64,000 nucleotides of DNA from Apiotrichum sp. Y4204 (GCA_025531455.1 JAMYHL010000013.1:248001-312000); one strand, 5' to 3'. Numbered from the stretch's first letter, positions 20,431-33,900 are shown. Program-made: numbers and translations. Notes: generated by a model from the sequence alone, not told the origin.

Positions 20431-23400
20431 CACTACATCCACTTTTTGCCGGGTAGGTCGCGCGCGCGTAGCGGCCGCAGCACTGGGACTGGGTTGGCCG
20501 GGACGGGAATGGCCGCGATGGTCTTGGTCGCACCTCTCTGACCTTGGCGGGGTTAGATTCTCAGTTGCTCAGGTGTTCGTGCAGTGTGCTTGCTTGCACG
20601 CTCTGCCCGGGTTTCCAATGGATTTCTGCCTCTTCTTAAATCGCCTTCTTAACCGTCCCCGATCTCTCCTGCTTCCGCTCCCCGGTGGTAAGTGTTGCTG
20701 TTCGAGTAGTGCGGGAATCGCTCTGCACTTCGTAAAGTCGCACATACGAGCGGTCAGTAGCATGCAGTCACACGGGATCACGCGTAACCGCTGCCACCCA
20801 CGCATCCACACACCGGAGGGCGCCACTGCAACACACGTCATGCAGCAATGTGATCGTGTGCCCACTGCCAAATGAGGATGTCGATATTTTGGTACTGTAC
20901 TATCAGGTTCGCGGGTTGCGGGACGCAATGCGGGCTGGGACGGGTGGTGATAGTAGCCGTCGTGCTGTGCGGGTTGCCAGGTGCTCGTTTGGTAGTGCTC
21001 GTTTAGTATGGACAATTAGCCGTCCCGGGTCGGAGGTGTTGGCATCAGCATGGCGTTGCTTGTGATATACAACGGAGGCTCCATTCACGGTGTTTGCTGT
21101 CTGTTCACGGATCTGTCTCTTGCAAGAGATATGGCGACACGGACCGCGACTTGACCTCCATCGACTTCAACGGCTGGAGTACATACGTACGTTCTTCGAC
21201 AATGACTGAATGTCTTACAAGGTGGGGCGCAAAGTTAGCGTGAAACGCAGGGCCACATCAATTGACCTTGCAAGTGGCGCGGCTTACGACCTCAAGTTTG
21301 TCGCGAAGCGAACAACAGTCAAAAGCTTCCAGTTGCGCCCGTGGTTCTTCTAGTCTCGCCGGTAGTCAGTGGTGAGCCGCGGCCGTCAGACGAATTCTGG
21401 AACAGAACTTTATCCACGTTCACCCCTGTCCTAGATTGGTGATAAGCTAAGTTTCAACCAGGTCCATCTTGCTCACCACCGCTGGAACTTTTGGACAACA
21501 AGCTCCGCCGCCGTTACATCTACCTTCCTGGCCCTTGCGTTGCCAGGCCACCACGTGCGGGCCATGGCAACGCCGGCACTAGCTGCAATTAGAGTAACGA
21601 GGACCAGAGGTGAAGCGCAACCGAAACAAAGCCAAGACCGGTCGCACGGCGTTCCACCATCTCCGGCGGCGTGTCGCGCCGGCCGGGCGAGTCGAGCCGT
21701 AGCGCCTCTGTTCCGGGCCCGCCGTGCCGGTTCCCCCGACCCAGAACCCACCCCTCCATCGGACGCTGTAGCTCTGCGAGACGAGAGCCGCCGGGCCCGC
21801 AAGACGCTAACCAGCTTGGGATGAGCCGTCAACCTTCCTGACCTTACAAAGGATTACTACCAACCTCCACCTCTGTGCTTGGCTTTGCCAGTTAGCATTC
21901 GTGACTGGGTGTGACTGGGTGTGAGTCAAACGTTCACGTGAGCAGAGGCCTTGTCCTGCTTCTTTTGTTCGCTCGAGTGACTTTGACTGGTGGAGCTTCT
22001 GTGTCGAAGTGTTTATCGATGGCAAGATTATTGGGAGCTGATGAGAAGGAAATTCTCGTCGATACATCGACTGTCTGGTCGAGGCCATCGATGGAGCTTT
22101 GCTGGGTGGCGTCCTGACTGATCGGCTCTTATAATACTTGCCCTCTGCTTAAGAGGAACCACGTTTCACGAGGCGAAGGGTCTGGAGGAATGCAGACATA
22201 CTGTAGCTTGTATTGTGCCGAAAGGACAAAGTAGTGAGGACCGCATCGCAGGCTCCACAGGTGCAGACTAGTCATTGCCCGGTAGCTCAGTCAAGCCTTC
22301 CCGTGTATGTCATCGAAGCAGGACGTAACTCCAATGGAACAGGGCACGATGCTCGGTTGCGAGGTGGGTAGGATGACGGGACAGCCTGGGACAGGTCACC
22401 GATCACGCGGCAGCGCGTCAGATTGGGTTCAGCAGTGGAAGCAGGGTCCTGCAGATGGTTTGGTCTGGCGGGTCCGGTGGGTAATGATGCAGGTGCAGTG
22501 CCCTTGCAGGGTAGGCGATAAGCACCAATCTCCCCGGCCCGCGGACTGTCAGCAGGGTTTGGCAGCTGTGAAGATGCTGCAGACAGAGGACGCACAGAGT
22601 CCGGATTGGGGTTGAAGTTTTAGCCGCCTCTGTCCCGTGTCGTTATATTCGTCCCAATATCTGGAGCTGGCGCTCCTGAGCCCTTATGCCTGAGGGACTG
22701 CCCCGCTAATAAGCTCGCCAGATCGCCGGAGGTGTCCTAATCCTCCGCTCCGTTTCGCACCCGAAGAAATTCTGCTCAGGCAGTCGCGTCGGCCCCCCGG
22801 AGGCGGCGTACTCTCGGCAGCTCCGTCGCTGTGTGGTGACAGCCTCGCTACACGAACGCCGGATGGCGCTGGCGGCGCTGGCGGTGGTGTGGGCCGTGGC
22901 TTGTTGGTTGTCGCTAATTCCTTATACTGCGCCGGCTCGACGCCACAAACGCCACAGGGCCGTGCATACAGTACCTGAACGTCGATCTACTTTGTACGCA
23001 CTCTGCCGTCTGCCTCGTGCGTCTCGTGTTCTGCACGCATGCACGCAACCCGCAGTGCGTAGCTTGCCGTAGGCAGCTAGGCAGCTAGCTGGCAGGCTGA
23101 CAGGCTGACAGTCCATTACGTCGTTGCGCTGGCCCGCTCTGACACAGTTCGCAGCACATCTTCCAGCCTGCAGGTCCTGCAGGACATGCCTCTCGTACTG
23201 TACACAAACTGCCGCGGCTTTGACAGACATACGTTAGTTCCGACGCGGGCCGGCCAAAAGACCAGGGATTTGAGGTTTTTCCAGAGTCATCCGCGGCGCC
23301 ACCTGCATGGTATCGATTACCGACGACGCGTCCGTGGTGCTATAACAGTACTACGATTCGCTAGCAGAGACCGGGAACGCCAGCCCAGACAAGCCAGGCT

Positions 23401-24600
23401 GGGCAGGACATCGAGCGCCACTCGGCGCAGCCAGGACAACGGAGCATTAGTAATAGCAGAGCATCAGGACTCGCCGACCCCAGAGTACCCATAAAAACCT
23501 TGGCTCGCCGAATAGGACAGGGTCTGGATGTCGGGAATCCGCGTTCTCAGGAGCGCCGCGCTCCTAGAGCGATCACACACATCCCGCGGCGTCGTTGGTC
23601 GCGGTACTGGCTAGTCATTATCAGCCATCTATTGTGTCATCAGAACACCGGTGTAGTGGATGTGCATATCCGAGCAAAGACAGGCGCACAGGGACTAGGC
23701 ATGGCGTGTCAGGTGTCGAGCATGCCCAGGCGCCCGACAGCCCGACAGCCCGCATATGACGGTGTTGATCATTCTGTCTAGGGTCGTGTTGGGAACACGA
23801 CTGACGATGGCCGAGCCTGCCCAGGCCGCGGGACTGGTGATCCGCAACAAAAATGTTGCACCTGCACTCGCAACCGCTCCAACCTCGAGCTTGCTCAGTT
23901 GAGGGGACCAACTTAAACAGACGAGCAACATTGCCATGACTGCATGTCCCCTTGCATTTCTCGTTATCGCTCCCATTTTTCAACCGCGACAGCTTGTTCT
24001 CTTCTCGTGATCTTTACTTCACCACTTTGCCCGACAGACAGCTCGATCACACGGCCCACTACTGTTACAGCACCACGTCGAGCCACTACAGTAAGTGCCT
24101 CTCTCTACTCCCTCATCTTGTTCGGCAGCGCATTTGGGTGAAACAGGCAACACCATCCGGCGTGATTGGGTGTGGGTGCTTGGCAGTGTCATTTCCTATC
24201 GATGGTACCCCCGTTCCACACTCTTGTGCCTTCTGTCAATCGCGATCTATCGTCCCCAATCCACGAGCCCACGAGTACCAAGTGCGCTTAATCTGGGCGA
24301 TATGCTCTGCTACCGGCGGGTGTTGCTCTGCGCATGGACCAGGAGAGTTTGTACCATGATCTAGACCCTTGTGCTCGTGGCGTGGCGCTTTGGCTTCTGG
24401 GTACTGGCTCTTCAAGCTAGTGGGTTTCCGCTTCGCTGCGGGTGGAAACCGTGTACTGTGTCATTATCGAGATTACAGCAACACAAGAACACAAGGTCGT
24501 CAGATAGGAACATGACAGAGTTTGTACAAACAGGCTCCGACTCCGACATGTTGTGGAAGCGGCAAGTGTGCCAGATCCGCCGATAACCAGGGCAAACTCT
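20431..24600. other. long stretch without a supported gene
   Basis: No frame shows a known domain. Small local repeats occur, such as GTGACTGGGT doubled near 21901-21922 and GGCTGACA doubled near 23094-23110. A pyrimidine-rich stretch ending in a strong donor (ACA|GTAAGT at 24091) could be a distant non-coding leader exon for the gene at 25941, but this is unproven. Confidence 0.45.
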
Positions 24601-25940
24601 CCCTGTTGTTCCCTTCTGCTACCTTCCCACTCGTTCCCCGCGCTCTCTCTCTCCCTCCCTTTTCCCATCCACTCCTTCCCATCCTCCCCACCCCCCGTCC
24701 CACAGCCAGAGCCCACAGGGTCACAGGCACCGCTGCCGAGCGCCCGGGACCTGGAAAGATCCTTTCGTTCGACCTTGCGGGTTGTCGAGTTGGTTCTAGT
24801 CTAGGTACGAGGGCATTCCGTGAATCCGTTGGGTCCTTGTCAATGCTGTGGATGGCGGCCTCCTGCGACCCGGGCGGGCCGTCGATGCCGTAGAGCTCTG
24901 TGACCACGAAGGTTGGCCCCCATATCCAGACTTGCTTGCAGACAACAAGTCTTGTCCTTTTATTAACGTGGGGAGCAACCTGGGAGTTTGTTTTATGCGC
25001 ATCACACTCTCGACACCCATTGTTCTTAAAGCCTCCAGAGTGCTCACCATTCCCACAGTCATTCGTCAACCCCGAGCACTCCACCAGGTCACTACTACCC
25101 CAAGACCCAACTCCAACTTTGAAAAGGTCCATAAGACTGGCCCTCGCTCGCTCCACTCTCGTTTGTTTCATCGGTGATCCTCCATCACACTCATTCTCAA
25201 ATCGCCCAGCGACAGCATCTCCCGCCCCGATACCACCACACTCGGAGCGCGCACACCACTCTCAACCGCTGCAGCACTATCATATCTGCGCTGCATATCT
25301 CCGTGAGTATTCAGAATATCGATGCCTTGGGCTGTGAAGGAATGGGTACTCGCCACGAAAGGCCTCTGTGCTAGGGGGGTTGTGGACGGTGCGCATACTG
25401 TATGTGTGTGGCAGGTGACAACGGTCAATGTGGCGGTCTCGACCGGTCGAGACTGGCGGTCCGTGTCAGGAATCCGCCCAGGGGCCAACGTCTTGACTGT
25501 CCCCCACTACACAACTTGTCCCTTGTCTCCAACGTACAACAAGCATGTTGCACACATGTCGCATCTTGCATCTTGGGTTCTTTGTTTCCCCCCTTTCCTT
25601 GCCCTTTTCCCGTTGCATCATACGCACCTTTGCATGGGCTCCGGCCAGGGCAGGCACTTGTCCCCATTACCCCACCTCTGTTATTAATCAGTTGCTGACC
25701 ACCATTCTCGTTTCTTGAAACCGTTCTTCAACTGTCCACCTTCTACTTGTCTGTCTCTTGGTTTTGCTCATCCCCGCCCACATCGCCGCTGCGCGTCTCT
25801 CTCTTTCTCTACGATCGCCCCCACGCACACACTCCTGTCGATCCCACCCCTTCTTCTGCGCCCCGCGAATCTGCCTATCCCGCCAATCCTTTGCTTATTA
25901 TCCGCCGTCTGACACTCTTGATTGGAATTTACAGAACATC
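24600..25940 (+). promoter_or_regulatory. leader and probable 5'-UTR intron of the glutaredoxin-like gene
   Basis: C/T-rich DNA at 24600-24700 and 25170-25300 precedes a donor CTCC|GTGAGT at 25303. The matching acceptor is TTTACAG ending at 25934, with branch point CTGAC about 27 nt before it. This gives a 632-nt leader intron that ends 6 nt before the start codon. Leader introns just ahead of the ATG also fit the 6276 gene. Confidence 0.5.
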
Positions 25941-27209
25941 ATGTCGTCGTACGCGAATGAGCCCCGGCGCCAGGCGCCGTTCCCGGACTCGCCTCCCCAC
26001 ACTCCCTCAGATTCCAAGCACAGCAGCCTGGAAAAGGTCCGCACGACGGGCATTTTCACGTCGCTCGGTGGCATGCCTCCCCTGACCCCGGATACCTCTC
26101 CTCGGCCCGCTCACTCTCCCCCGAGCCCTACTCTGCTCACCCCCGCCGACCTGCCAGTCGGAGCAGACCCCATCGGTCTCGGTATTGGGCTGCATGGTTA
26201 CGAGCGCAAGTTTCCCTTGAGCGCCGCCGAGGAGGAGAAGGCTCTGGCGATGGAGGAGCGCACCTCCCGGGCGTCCACGCCCTCTAGGTTCTCTGTCCCT
26301 GGCAGGCTCAGCCGTCGCGAGAAGCCCCAGTCGATGGTTACGACCTTCTCTTACCTGATGCGAGTTCCCCGCCGTAATCGTCCGGTCCTCCTTCTCCTCA
26401 CATCACTGGCCGTCTTTGCTCTCATTCTCATCTCCCGCTCCTTGTCCGCCGTAGGAGAGGCCGAGCGCGTCGACTTTATGGTTCGTCAGGCCGAGCGCGG
26501 CTATGCCGGCCGCCGATACGTAGAGACGGGCAGCAGCGGCCTCAAGCCGGTCAATATTAACAACAACGCTGCCCAGGCTCAGGCCATGCACCAAAAGTCG
26601 CGCCCCAGCCACCGCACCATTAAGTCCGAGCCGATCACCCTCACTCCCGAGGACGAGCTTCTTGCTCTGATCGATTTCATCACCTCTTCCACCGGAAACT
26701 CGCTCCCCCCCAACGTCGACCCTTCCGTTCCCGTCGACCCGGCGGTTCTCCTCGGTTTTGACCCGGCGGATCCCTCGGCCGCCGACGACCTCGTGCTGCT
26801 CAAGGAGGAGGTCAACCTGCAGTACCCTCTCGTGCTCATGGGCCGCATGCGTGACCCCTGGCACATAGAGCTCAACCGCCTCCTGGACAACTACAAGATC
26901 ATGCCGGCGCCCCTCATCATCGACATTGACCAGCGCGAGGACCACGCCCAGTTCATCCCTGTCGTTCAGCGCCTCCTCGGCACCGAGGCCTTTCCCCAGT
27001 TGCTCCTCCAGGGCAAGCCGCTGGGTGCCGCGCAGGACATTGCTGGCCTCGAGATGGAGGACCTCAAGGCGCTGATTACGGCCAACGACGCCGTCGCCAT
27101 GCGTGAGCTCACCAAGAAGGAGCGCCGTGGCAGCGGACACGGCAAGGACGGCAAGATCAAGGCCGAGCGCGAGCGTCTGCTCCGTCCCGAGCGCATCAAT
27201 GTCTATTAA
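25941..27209 (+). CDS. type II membrane protein with cysteine-less glutaredoxin-like domain
   Basis: The protein has 422 aa. I start at ATG 25941, just after a consensus acceptor; the frame extends upstream to 25758, but that part would lie in the leader intron. Residues 1-143 are a Ser/Pro-rich cytosolic tail. One membrane segment, VLLLLTSLAVFALILI, lies at about 149-164 after a basic NRPV context, giving a type II orientation. The lumenal part carries a glutaredoxin-like fold at about 293-380: a beta strand YPLVLMG, then FPQLLLQGKPLG, which matches the cis-proline strand of Grx6/Grx7-type proteins. Where CPYC should be, the sequence reads RMRDPWH, with no cysteine, so dithiol/monothiol chemistry is unlikely. 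The tail is basic. A secretory-pathway location and a structural or binding role are inferences. Confidence 0.83.
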   Translation: MSSYANEPRRQAPFPDSPPHTPSDSKHSSLEKVRTTGIFTSLGGMPPLTPDTSPRPAHSPPSPTLLTPADLPVGADPIGLGIGLHGYERKFPLSAAEEEKALAMEERTSRASTPSRFSVPGRLSRREKPQSMVTTFSYLMRVPRRNRPVLLLLTSLAVFALILISRSLSAVGEAERVDFMVRQAERGYAGRRYVETGSSGLKPVNINNNAAQAQAMHQKSRPSHRTIKSEPITLTPEDELLALIDFITSSTGNSLPPNVDPSVPVDPAVLLGFDPADPSAADDLVLLKEEVNLQYPLVLMGRMRDPWHIELNRLLDNYKIMPAPLIIDIDQREDHAQFIPVVQRLLGTEAFPQLLLQGKPLGAAQDIAGLEMEDLKALITANDAVAMRELTKKERRGSGHGKDGKIKAERERLLRPERINVY

Positions 27210-28219
27210 ATATAATCTATCGATACCCATATCTGCCCGTGCGACTGCTTCACGCCCCCCAAAACAAACAACAGACAATACACGTCCCCTTCCCCTCCAC
27301 CAGCCGCCGACATCATCTGCGACTCGCGCCCATCATCTCCGCACGCCGCCTGGCCGGCCCATCATATTAGAGACTCGCAGCATTGTTGTAGCATACCACT
27401 CAGAACAATATCTTCTTCCTATCCCTTCCTGCTTGTTCATATCTTATTTCTTACACCTTACTCCCCATTCAGAGGATATCCAACCTGCCGCCAGCCGCGA
27501 GGCAGGCCGATTAGCTTGGTTACTCGTTTGCCCGTGCCAGGATGGCAGTGGCAGTTATGCAAGTCTTATCCTTATCAGTGCTATTCTTATCAATGATCTT
27601 GGACCGGTCCTACGCATTCCGGTGCCTCGGTACCGTTGTCAGAAGTGAGATGTGCGCTGAGAATGTGTGGCCTGCGAGCCAGCGCCGGCATTCCAATCTT
27701 ATCCGTGTACGGACGCGCCGACGTGTCAATCAATCTTACAAGTGCCCAACTATCGTCTATGCAACAAATATCCAGTTGAAAGTGTAGCATAGCATATCAC
27801 AACAATTGAATGCTAATTACACGACGCGCAGTTGTGCTTAGTTGTTGGGTCTGGTTTGAATTGCTGTTGGTTGCGGATTGCTTGGAACTTGGGGGCGTTT
27901 GACGTTTGGGGATTGTGCTTGGGGTTGGGATTAGGTGATTTCCTCGGTCGAGGACATGCAAATGTGTGTCACGGGCCACGAAGGATTGGGGGTTGCACAT
28001 GGCGCATTAGGTGATGGTAACGAGCAACGTAAGGAAAGGTAATGATTGCAGCGAAAGAACACAAAGCAGATCAGGAAAGAAAGAGGAGAAAAAATGATTC
28101 CCTATGCCATGCAGACAGTCCAATTTGGTTGTGGTAAACTTCTGATATTCTGATTTTCTCTCGTCGATTGATGTATTGGGGTTGGTGGTGCTGATGCCGC
28201 GCGCGGTGACTGTGGTCCA
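27210..28219. other. 3' flanks of two converging genes
   Basis: About 1 kb separates the stop codons of the glutaredoxin-like gene (+) and the DUF3295 gene (-). Only short open frames are present, and I see no gene. Confidence 0.6.
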
Positions 28220-30972
28220 TCACCATCCGTGAAAGCGGTAGCCGGTATCGGTATTATCGCCGCGTTTGGCCAGCTCTCGTCGGAGTCGCGCACGCTCGAG
28301 GTCTTGTCCGCCCTCGGTGGACGAACGTTGCATAGGCGGGGCCTGCAGTTGGTTTAACCGGGCGGTCGTAGAGCTGCCAGAGGAAGCGGAACGGTTGCCA
28401 TGGTCACTCGGTGGTGAGGTAAGGTGGGCCATTCCGGTGAGAGCAGCCGCGGAATGTGTGCGGTTAATTCCGCCTTCGACACGTGTGAGGGGGCGAAGAA
28501 AGCCAGGGCCGAGCACGTTTGCCCGTCGGCGCTGTTCTGGAGAGACAGATGACGACGAGTTTGGTTGTTGGGGCGGTGGGGACGTGGTATGCTTCGCACC
28601 GATAGCCGTCAGGTTGGGTTGCGAGTTGTGTCGCTCCAAGGGCTGAGCGGACTCGTCAGAGTGGTTCGAGGTTTGCTGCTGAAGAGGTTCGCCATGCGCC
28701 GTGGTCTGGTATTGGGCAAGGTTAAGAGCTGAGGACGATGTCGGAAGGCGTGACAAGTGAACCGATGGAGGAGGACGCTTGTGTGGGCCCATCATCTTAG
28801 CAGGTCGACCGGATGACTTCTCCCGTTCGATGATAATGTCTGCGGTTAGATGTGACACAGGAGCCGAGACTCACTCTTCCTCAACGACTCCGACATCTCC
28901 CGCATGATGATGGCCCTTCGGCGACTTGTTGGGGAAAGCGGGCGAACAATGCCATTCGGGCCCAACTCTCCTGGGGAGGTGACAGTCACGGGTTGAGGTG
29001 CTGTCTTGGAACGCTCGCGCTCGACCCGCTTTGCTGCCAGGGCATCAAGCTTTGCGCGAACCTCCTCGGACTGCAGATAGTCGTCGTCGTCAGATTCCTC
29101 GTCAGACGTTTCCATCTCGACACCATCAGGTAGACCTTTTGGCCGCTCATCTGATGCCGTCGATCCCTGGTGATGAGAGGTGACGCTCACCCCACTCTGC
29201 ACAGGCATTGCTACTGTCGACTTGGTGCGCAGTAGGCTGGGGACAGGGACCGGCGACGAGGAGAGTGTGGTGAGCTGGGCCGCAGTTGGTGCGCGGCGCA
29301 AGCCCGACTCCGACTCTTCCTCCTGGGCTGCCTGCGTGAGATCGACGAGGCTCTTGCCAGACCGGAATGTACGGGTCAACAAACCCTCTGATTTACGAGG
29401 CGCACCAAAGATGGCCTGTTTGGCGAACATTTGGCGTTGGCGTTGTGCTTCACGCTCCGCCTCCGCTCTTGCCTTCTCCGCAGCACGTTCCTTCTTCGTT
29501 CTTGGCGGCGTGGGAGCGGGTGGTGGGATGACGGCGATACCCGAGCCACGCCGACCCTGTGTCGCAATTGGGGGTGCTTCCTCGACACTTTCGTCAACCC
29601 AGTCGGAATCATCGTCATCGTCGTCTTCATTGTCTTCCTCGTCTTCCCACTCGTCCGATTCAGATTGATGGTTACGCGCGGCTATCGCCTTGGCTGCCCG
29701 CGCCTTCTCACCAGCGAAGCGGCCGCGCATATTTGCCATCGACACCGGTCTGCGTTCTACGCGTTCCTTCTTCGGCGGCATGACAATGGCGGATGCCGAG
29801 TCGCCAGAGCTGCGGAGCTGGGACCCGAGGGACCCTGTCTGTGGTGGCTCGGCTTCCGAAGGTGCGACCCGTGGGATAGACGAAGGTTGGGAGTTGGAAG
29901 AGTCCGACACTTTGCCCGGACTTGACTGAATGAAGAAGCGGTTGTTTGCGCGACGATTCGCGCGTGTCTGGGGCGCTGTTGCTGAAGGAGTTACTGCTGC
30001 AGAGCTCGCCTCCGCTTCTGAAGGAACTTCGGTGATATTCTCGGGAACAAGATTTGGTTTAACCATGGGTGTGACTGTGCTGCTCAGACTGCCACCAAGC
30101 GATCCGACTCGACTCGGTACGGGGGTGGGTTCCACAAGACGAATCTCGAGGTTCGCAACTGGGGTGTCTGGAGGTGCGAGAGACGATGCTTCAAATGTTA
30201 CCGAGTCGGTGGCAATAGGAGAACAGGACTTGACCGGTTCTCCCGTCCGCTTCGGCTGGTTCTTTACCGCGTCTCCAACCCAGTCCTTGAAGGACGTATC
30301 CTTCACCAGAAGAGCAAGTTTGCTGTTAAAGGAGCGTCGCTCGAAGCTCGGGCTTCGGGGAATCGAGGTTGATCGGTCTGACGGTGTTGCGATCTCCATG
30401 GATGATTCGGTGACATTGGTGGCAGAGCTGCTCCGACGTCGGCGCCGGCGCGCAGCACCCCAGTGTCTGAGGGTTAGGTAACGGTCTTGTCACCGCAGTG
30501 GTGTTCTCGACAACATACCGCCATGCAAGGTTTTCTAACCGCTCGCCATCCTTGACGACATCGGCTGCACGAGAGATGGCTGTTTGGGTGGTCAGCTGTG
30601 GGCCGGAGATGTTGGGTGGCTCGATTGGGTGTAAGTGAGACTATGATAGACCACATGACCGTGTCTGTCACGAACGCCCAAGCCACATCCACGGTGGCCA
30701 CACTGCGACTTACCGTTCCAGATGGTGGGAAGGTCATCGTCGAGCTGTTGATCGAGTTGAGGAATGGCGCTCGGAGAAAGCGCGAGAAGGGGCGCGTGTT
30801 TTTGTCGTGGGGATGATGTACGGCACGAGTCGATTGATGAAGTGGACCCGTGTGGTTCGGTGGGAGCCGGTGATAATGAGGCTCCGGAGCGGCCGGAGTG
30901 ACCGGAGGGGCCTGCTGCACTCGGTACAGCGTCCCGCACGCCGGAGCCCAGACCATCAGCGCGCTGGCGCAT
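28220..30972 (-). CDS. AreA GATA-like / DUF3295 regulatory protein, four exons
   Basis: Exons are 30972-30714, 30579-30519, 30466-28875 and 28839-28220, giving 843 aa; introns are 134, 52 and 35 nt. All junctions keep phase and have GTAAGT, GTATGT or GTGAGT donors and CTAAC/CTGAC-CAG acceptors. Splicing assembles LPTIWNAISRAADVVKDGER followed by LENLAWRHWGAARR at about 81-114, which is the fungal nitrogen-regulator GATA-like (DUF1752) signature. The last junction assembles VRPLSPTSRRRAIIMREMSE then SLRKNIIIERE at about 610-648, the DUF3295 signature. The 500 residues between are disordered with acidic and basic runs. Relatives, including Mks1-type proteins, act in nutrient signalling; that role is inferred. 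The 35-nt intron is close to the shortest workable size. Confidence 0.9.
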
Positions 30973-33900
30973 GATGTCACACTGTGACGGAGGACGAGGA
31001 AGAGCGGTCTAGTGGACGCTGGATGGAGTTACACGCGTCGGGACGTTGTGAGCGCAGAGGTGCGGGGATGAGCGTGTGGAGGTACGGCAACGACCGAGCA
31101 AAGGAACCGGATGGACAAGTGTGGAGGAAGAGCTGGCGCAGTGGCCGTCGACTAGACACGAACGCAATACATGGGCGGCACGTGTGGATGAGAATGCGGA
31201 CGGGCGCTGTGGGTGCGGGGCGAGGCGGGACGAGTTGTTGGGGAGTGTGTTGTTGGCGAGCGGCCAAAAGGAGACCAAGGTGTGGGGTGTGCGCGTCGGC
31301 TACTGCGGGGAGGGGGCACAGGAATAGCGCAGCGTGTGCTGGACGAACAAACCGGGGAGGGGGTGGATGCGGCAATGCAGGATGGACAACGCGGGAGCGT
31401 GGTGGTTGTGCAGATGGGATGGATGCGATGCGAGAATGATGCTGATAGTGGAAGACGATGGAGGAGGGAGGTAGTGAAAGGTGAAGGTGGAGTTGAAATG
31501 GGTAATGTGGGGCAAAGGAGAGTGAGGAGCCCACACAGGAGGATCACAGGAGGAGAAGACTGCAGAGCATGCAGAGTCGTATGTAGAGTCAAGTCGTGAC
31601 TCGGCCGGCCGGGTGTGGGTGTCCGGTTGCAGCAGGCAGGAAGCGGGGCTCTTTCTGGCGCTCTGGGCCTGGGCGCAGGGCGGCGGCGGCGGCGGATGAT
31701 CTTTTTCCGGGCCGGACAGTTTTGAGCACGGGATCCGCGGTCCGCAGAGATTAGTGGTCCGGCGACTTTTCTGCGTGTTCTTTGCCAACTCTATTTTATT
31801 ATTAAAAACGAGTTTTGTCGGCCTCTGAATGGCTCAGATACGCGGAGAGCTGCGGAGAGCTGGACAGCAACGCAGATGTAGAGTTCACGAATGAGGAGAA
31901 AAGCTCGCCGGCGATAACTGAGCTGAGAGGAGGGCGGATATCGGCGGGCGTGGCGGAAGTTCGGAAGACGAGCGCAAGTGGGATGCACGCGATGCACAAG
32001 TGCAGAAGCCAGTGCGCGAGTCCAAGAGCAAGCCGCGGTCGAACTCTGTTGCTTTGGGCCCCTCACACGAGCACAGCGGCGCGCACAGACAGGCGACGAG
32101 GATCGTAGGATTAAGCCAAGAAGATTAAGGAGATCGAGTCGGAGGAGGGAAACTGCGAGCCAACCACACAATAGATAATAGAAAACTTGCTTGGGAATGC
32201 CAGACGGGCTGCTCACTGTGATCCTCGGCTCTGTAACCACAAGGATCCGGGAACCGGGGAGGGGAAGGTCGTCTACGATGTGGAGATCTATCCGTCCCGG
32301 CGGGACACACGGCCCTTGTTGACGTGTAGCGGGGAACGGGAATGCGGGAAACGCCGCGCCGAGAAGCGAGAGCGAGTTGCAGAGGGAGGATGCGAACGGA
32401 CTCGTCGTTCACAGATGGGGGTACTGTAAGACTGTACGCGAACAAGACTTTTGGGAACGAGGGGCTGGACCTCGGCACGCAGGGTCAACGGGTATCACAC
32501 ACTTATAACGTTCCGTTACCGCTATTGTGGGCGTCGAGCAGGAGATACATGCCAAGCAGCCTGTTTGCAGCACGGCGACCATCAGTCTCGCGCTGCGCGC
32601 CACTCGGCTTCCGCGACATGCAGTCTTCATACAGACCACTCTCATCCTTTCAGACGCGCCAGACGTTGTCTCGGCCACCTGCTCCGGTGCTCCGGTTCGC
32701 AGTTGGAACGCCGGTTGGCAGCTGGTGGCGTGGTGACCACATACTGTACATGCTGTGCATGGCACATGGCTACACACCCATGCAGCTATGTAGCAACGTA
32801 GCAGGCAGCAGCATGTGCGGCGCGTAGCACACAGCCGCGTAGCCGCGCAGCACGCAATCGGCGTCTCATGCCATCATGAACATCCAACATGGCACAGCAT
32901 GCGCCATGCATGCCGCCCGCCCGGCATGCACTGTCCTTGACGGCCGTGTCCCGATACGGAACCTCTGGCACCCGGAACAGATCGGTTTTTCAGCCATCGT
33001 GCGTGCATCGAGTGCCACGTCCTGCCAACCTGCCCGTTGTATCCAGTGGCGTCGCAAGATCCGACGGTGCATGCCGCCTATATGCGTGTATATCTCGCAT
33101 GCTTCGCACAGTACAGGACAATATACAGTGTCATGTTGGCGCTGGCTGGCGTTGGCGGTCTGGCCCCGACAGGCGGAGATGGCCGTCGATCCGGCCGATC
33201 CACCAATTCATCCATTCAGAAAGGACAGTAGAATCCGAGTCCAGACTCAAACCTCGCGGCCCGGGGTGTGCCACCATGCCACCCACCAGCTCCCCGTCCG
33301 CTCTCCGAGTACAAACACCCTCACGCCTGTGGCTACCTACGCCATGCGCTGTATGGCATTCTACGGGTTGTTGTGGAGCTCCAGTTGCCGACGTCCAGTT
33401 GCTGTGAGTACCGGTCGGCAACGGGACGCTGCGCACATCGGTCAACTGCCATTCTGCACCCATTCTGCACCGGCTGCACCGAGCTTCCCTGTGCCTCCAT
33501 CATGTGACTCTGCAACCTCGCCTCGCCCGCTCCTGGCCTCCGGGGTTAACCGAGCGCTTGCTGGCCATGCGTGGCACAATGCTGCAACATCGGGGGTTGT
33601 CGCCATGCACAGTGCGGACCACGGATCATCAGATCATCAGTGTGCCAATGCATGGGCGATCAAGGATCCAGGATGGAACGGTGGTACAGCCGCGGGCGCG
33701 GTGTCGGATAGAGTGCCCAGGGGGATGTGCAGATGCGCAGGGGGTGGCGTGTTTCGGCATGGACCTCCATGGCCTAGCCTGTGCGCCCCAACCCCCTTTC
33801 CCCTTGTTGACGCTGCTCGCTGCTCGATCACCAGCTTACCCCGTGCTCTAGGTCGATCTTCCCGCTCATGTAAAGCTTGCATCTCTGGAATCTGGGGCAA

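Noticed and set aside
22277..22292. tRNA-like 5' half GCCCGGTAGCTCAGTC
   Set aside because: No anticodon arm or TTCGA T arm follows within 80 nt and no acceptor complement exists.
26403..27278. 291-codon antisense frame over the glutaredoxin-like gene
   Set aside because: High third-position GC of the real gene leaves the opposite strand open; the sequence has shadow-like Leu/Val/Arg composition.
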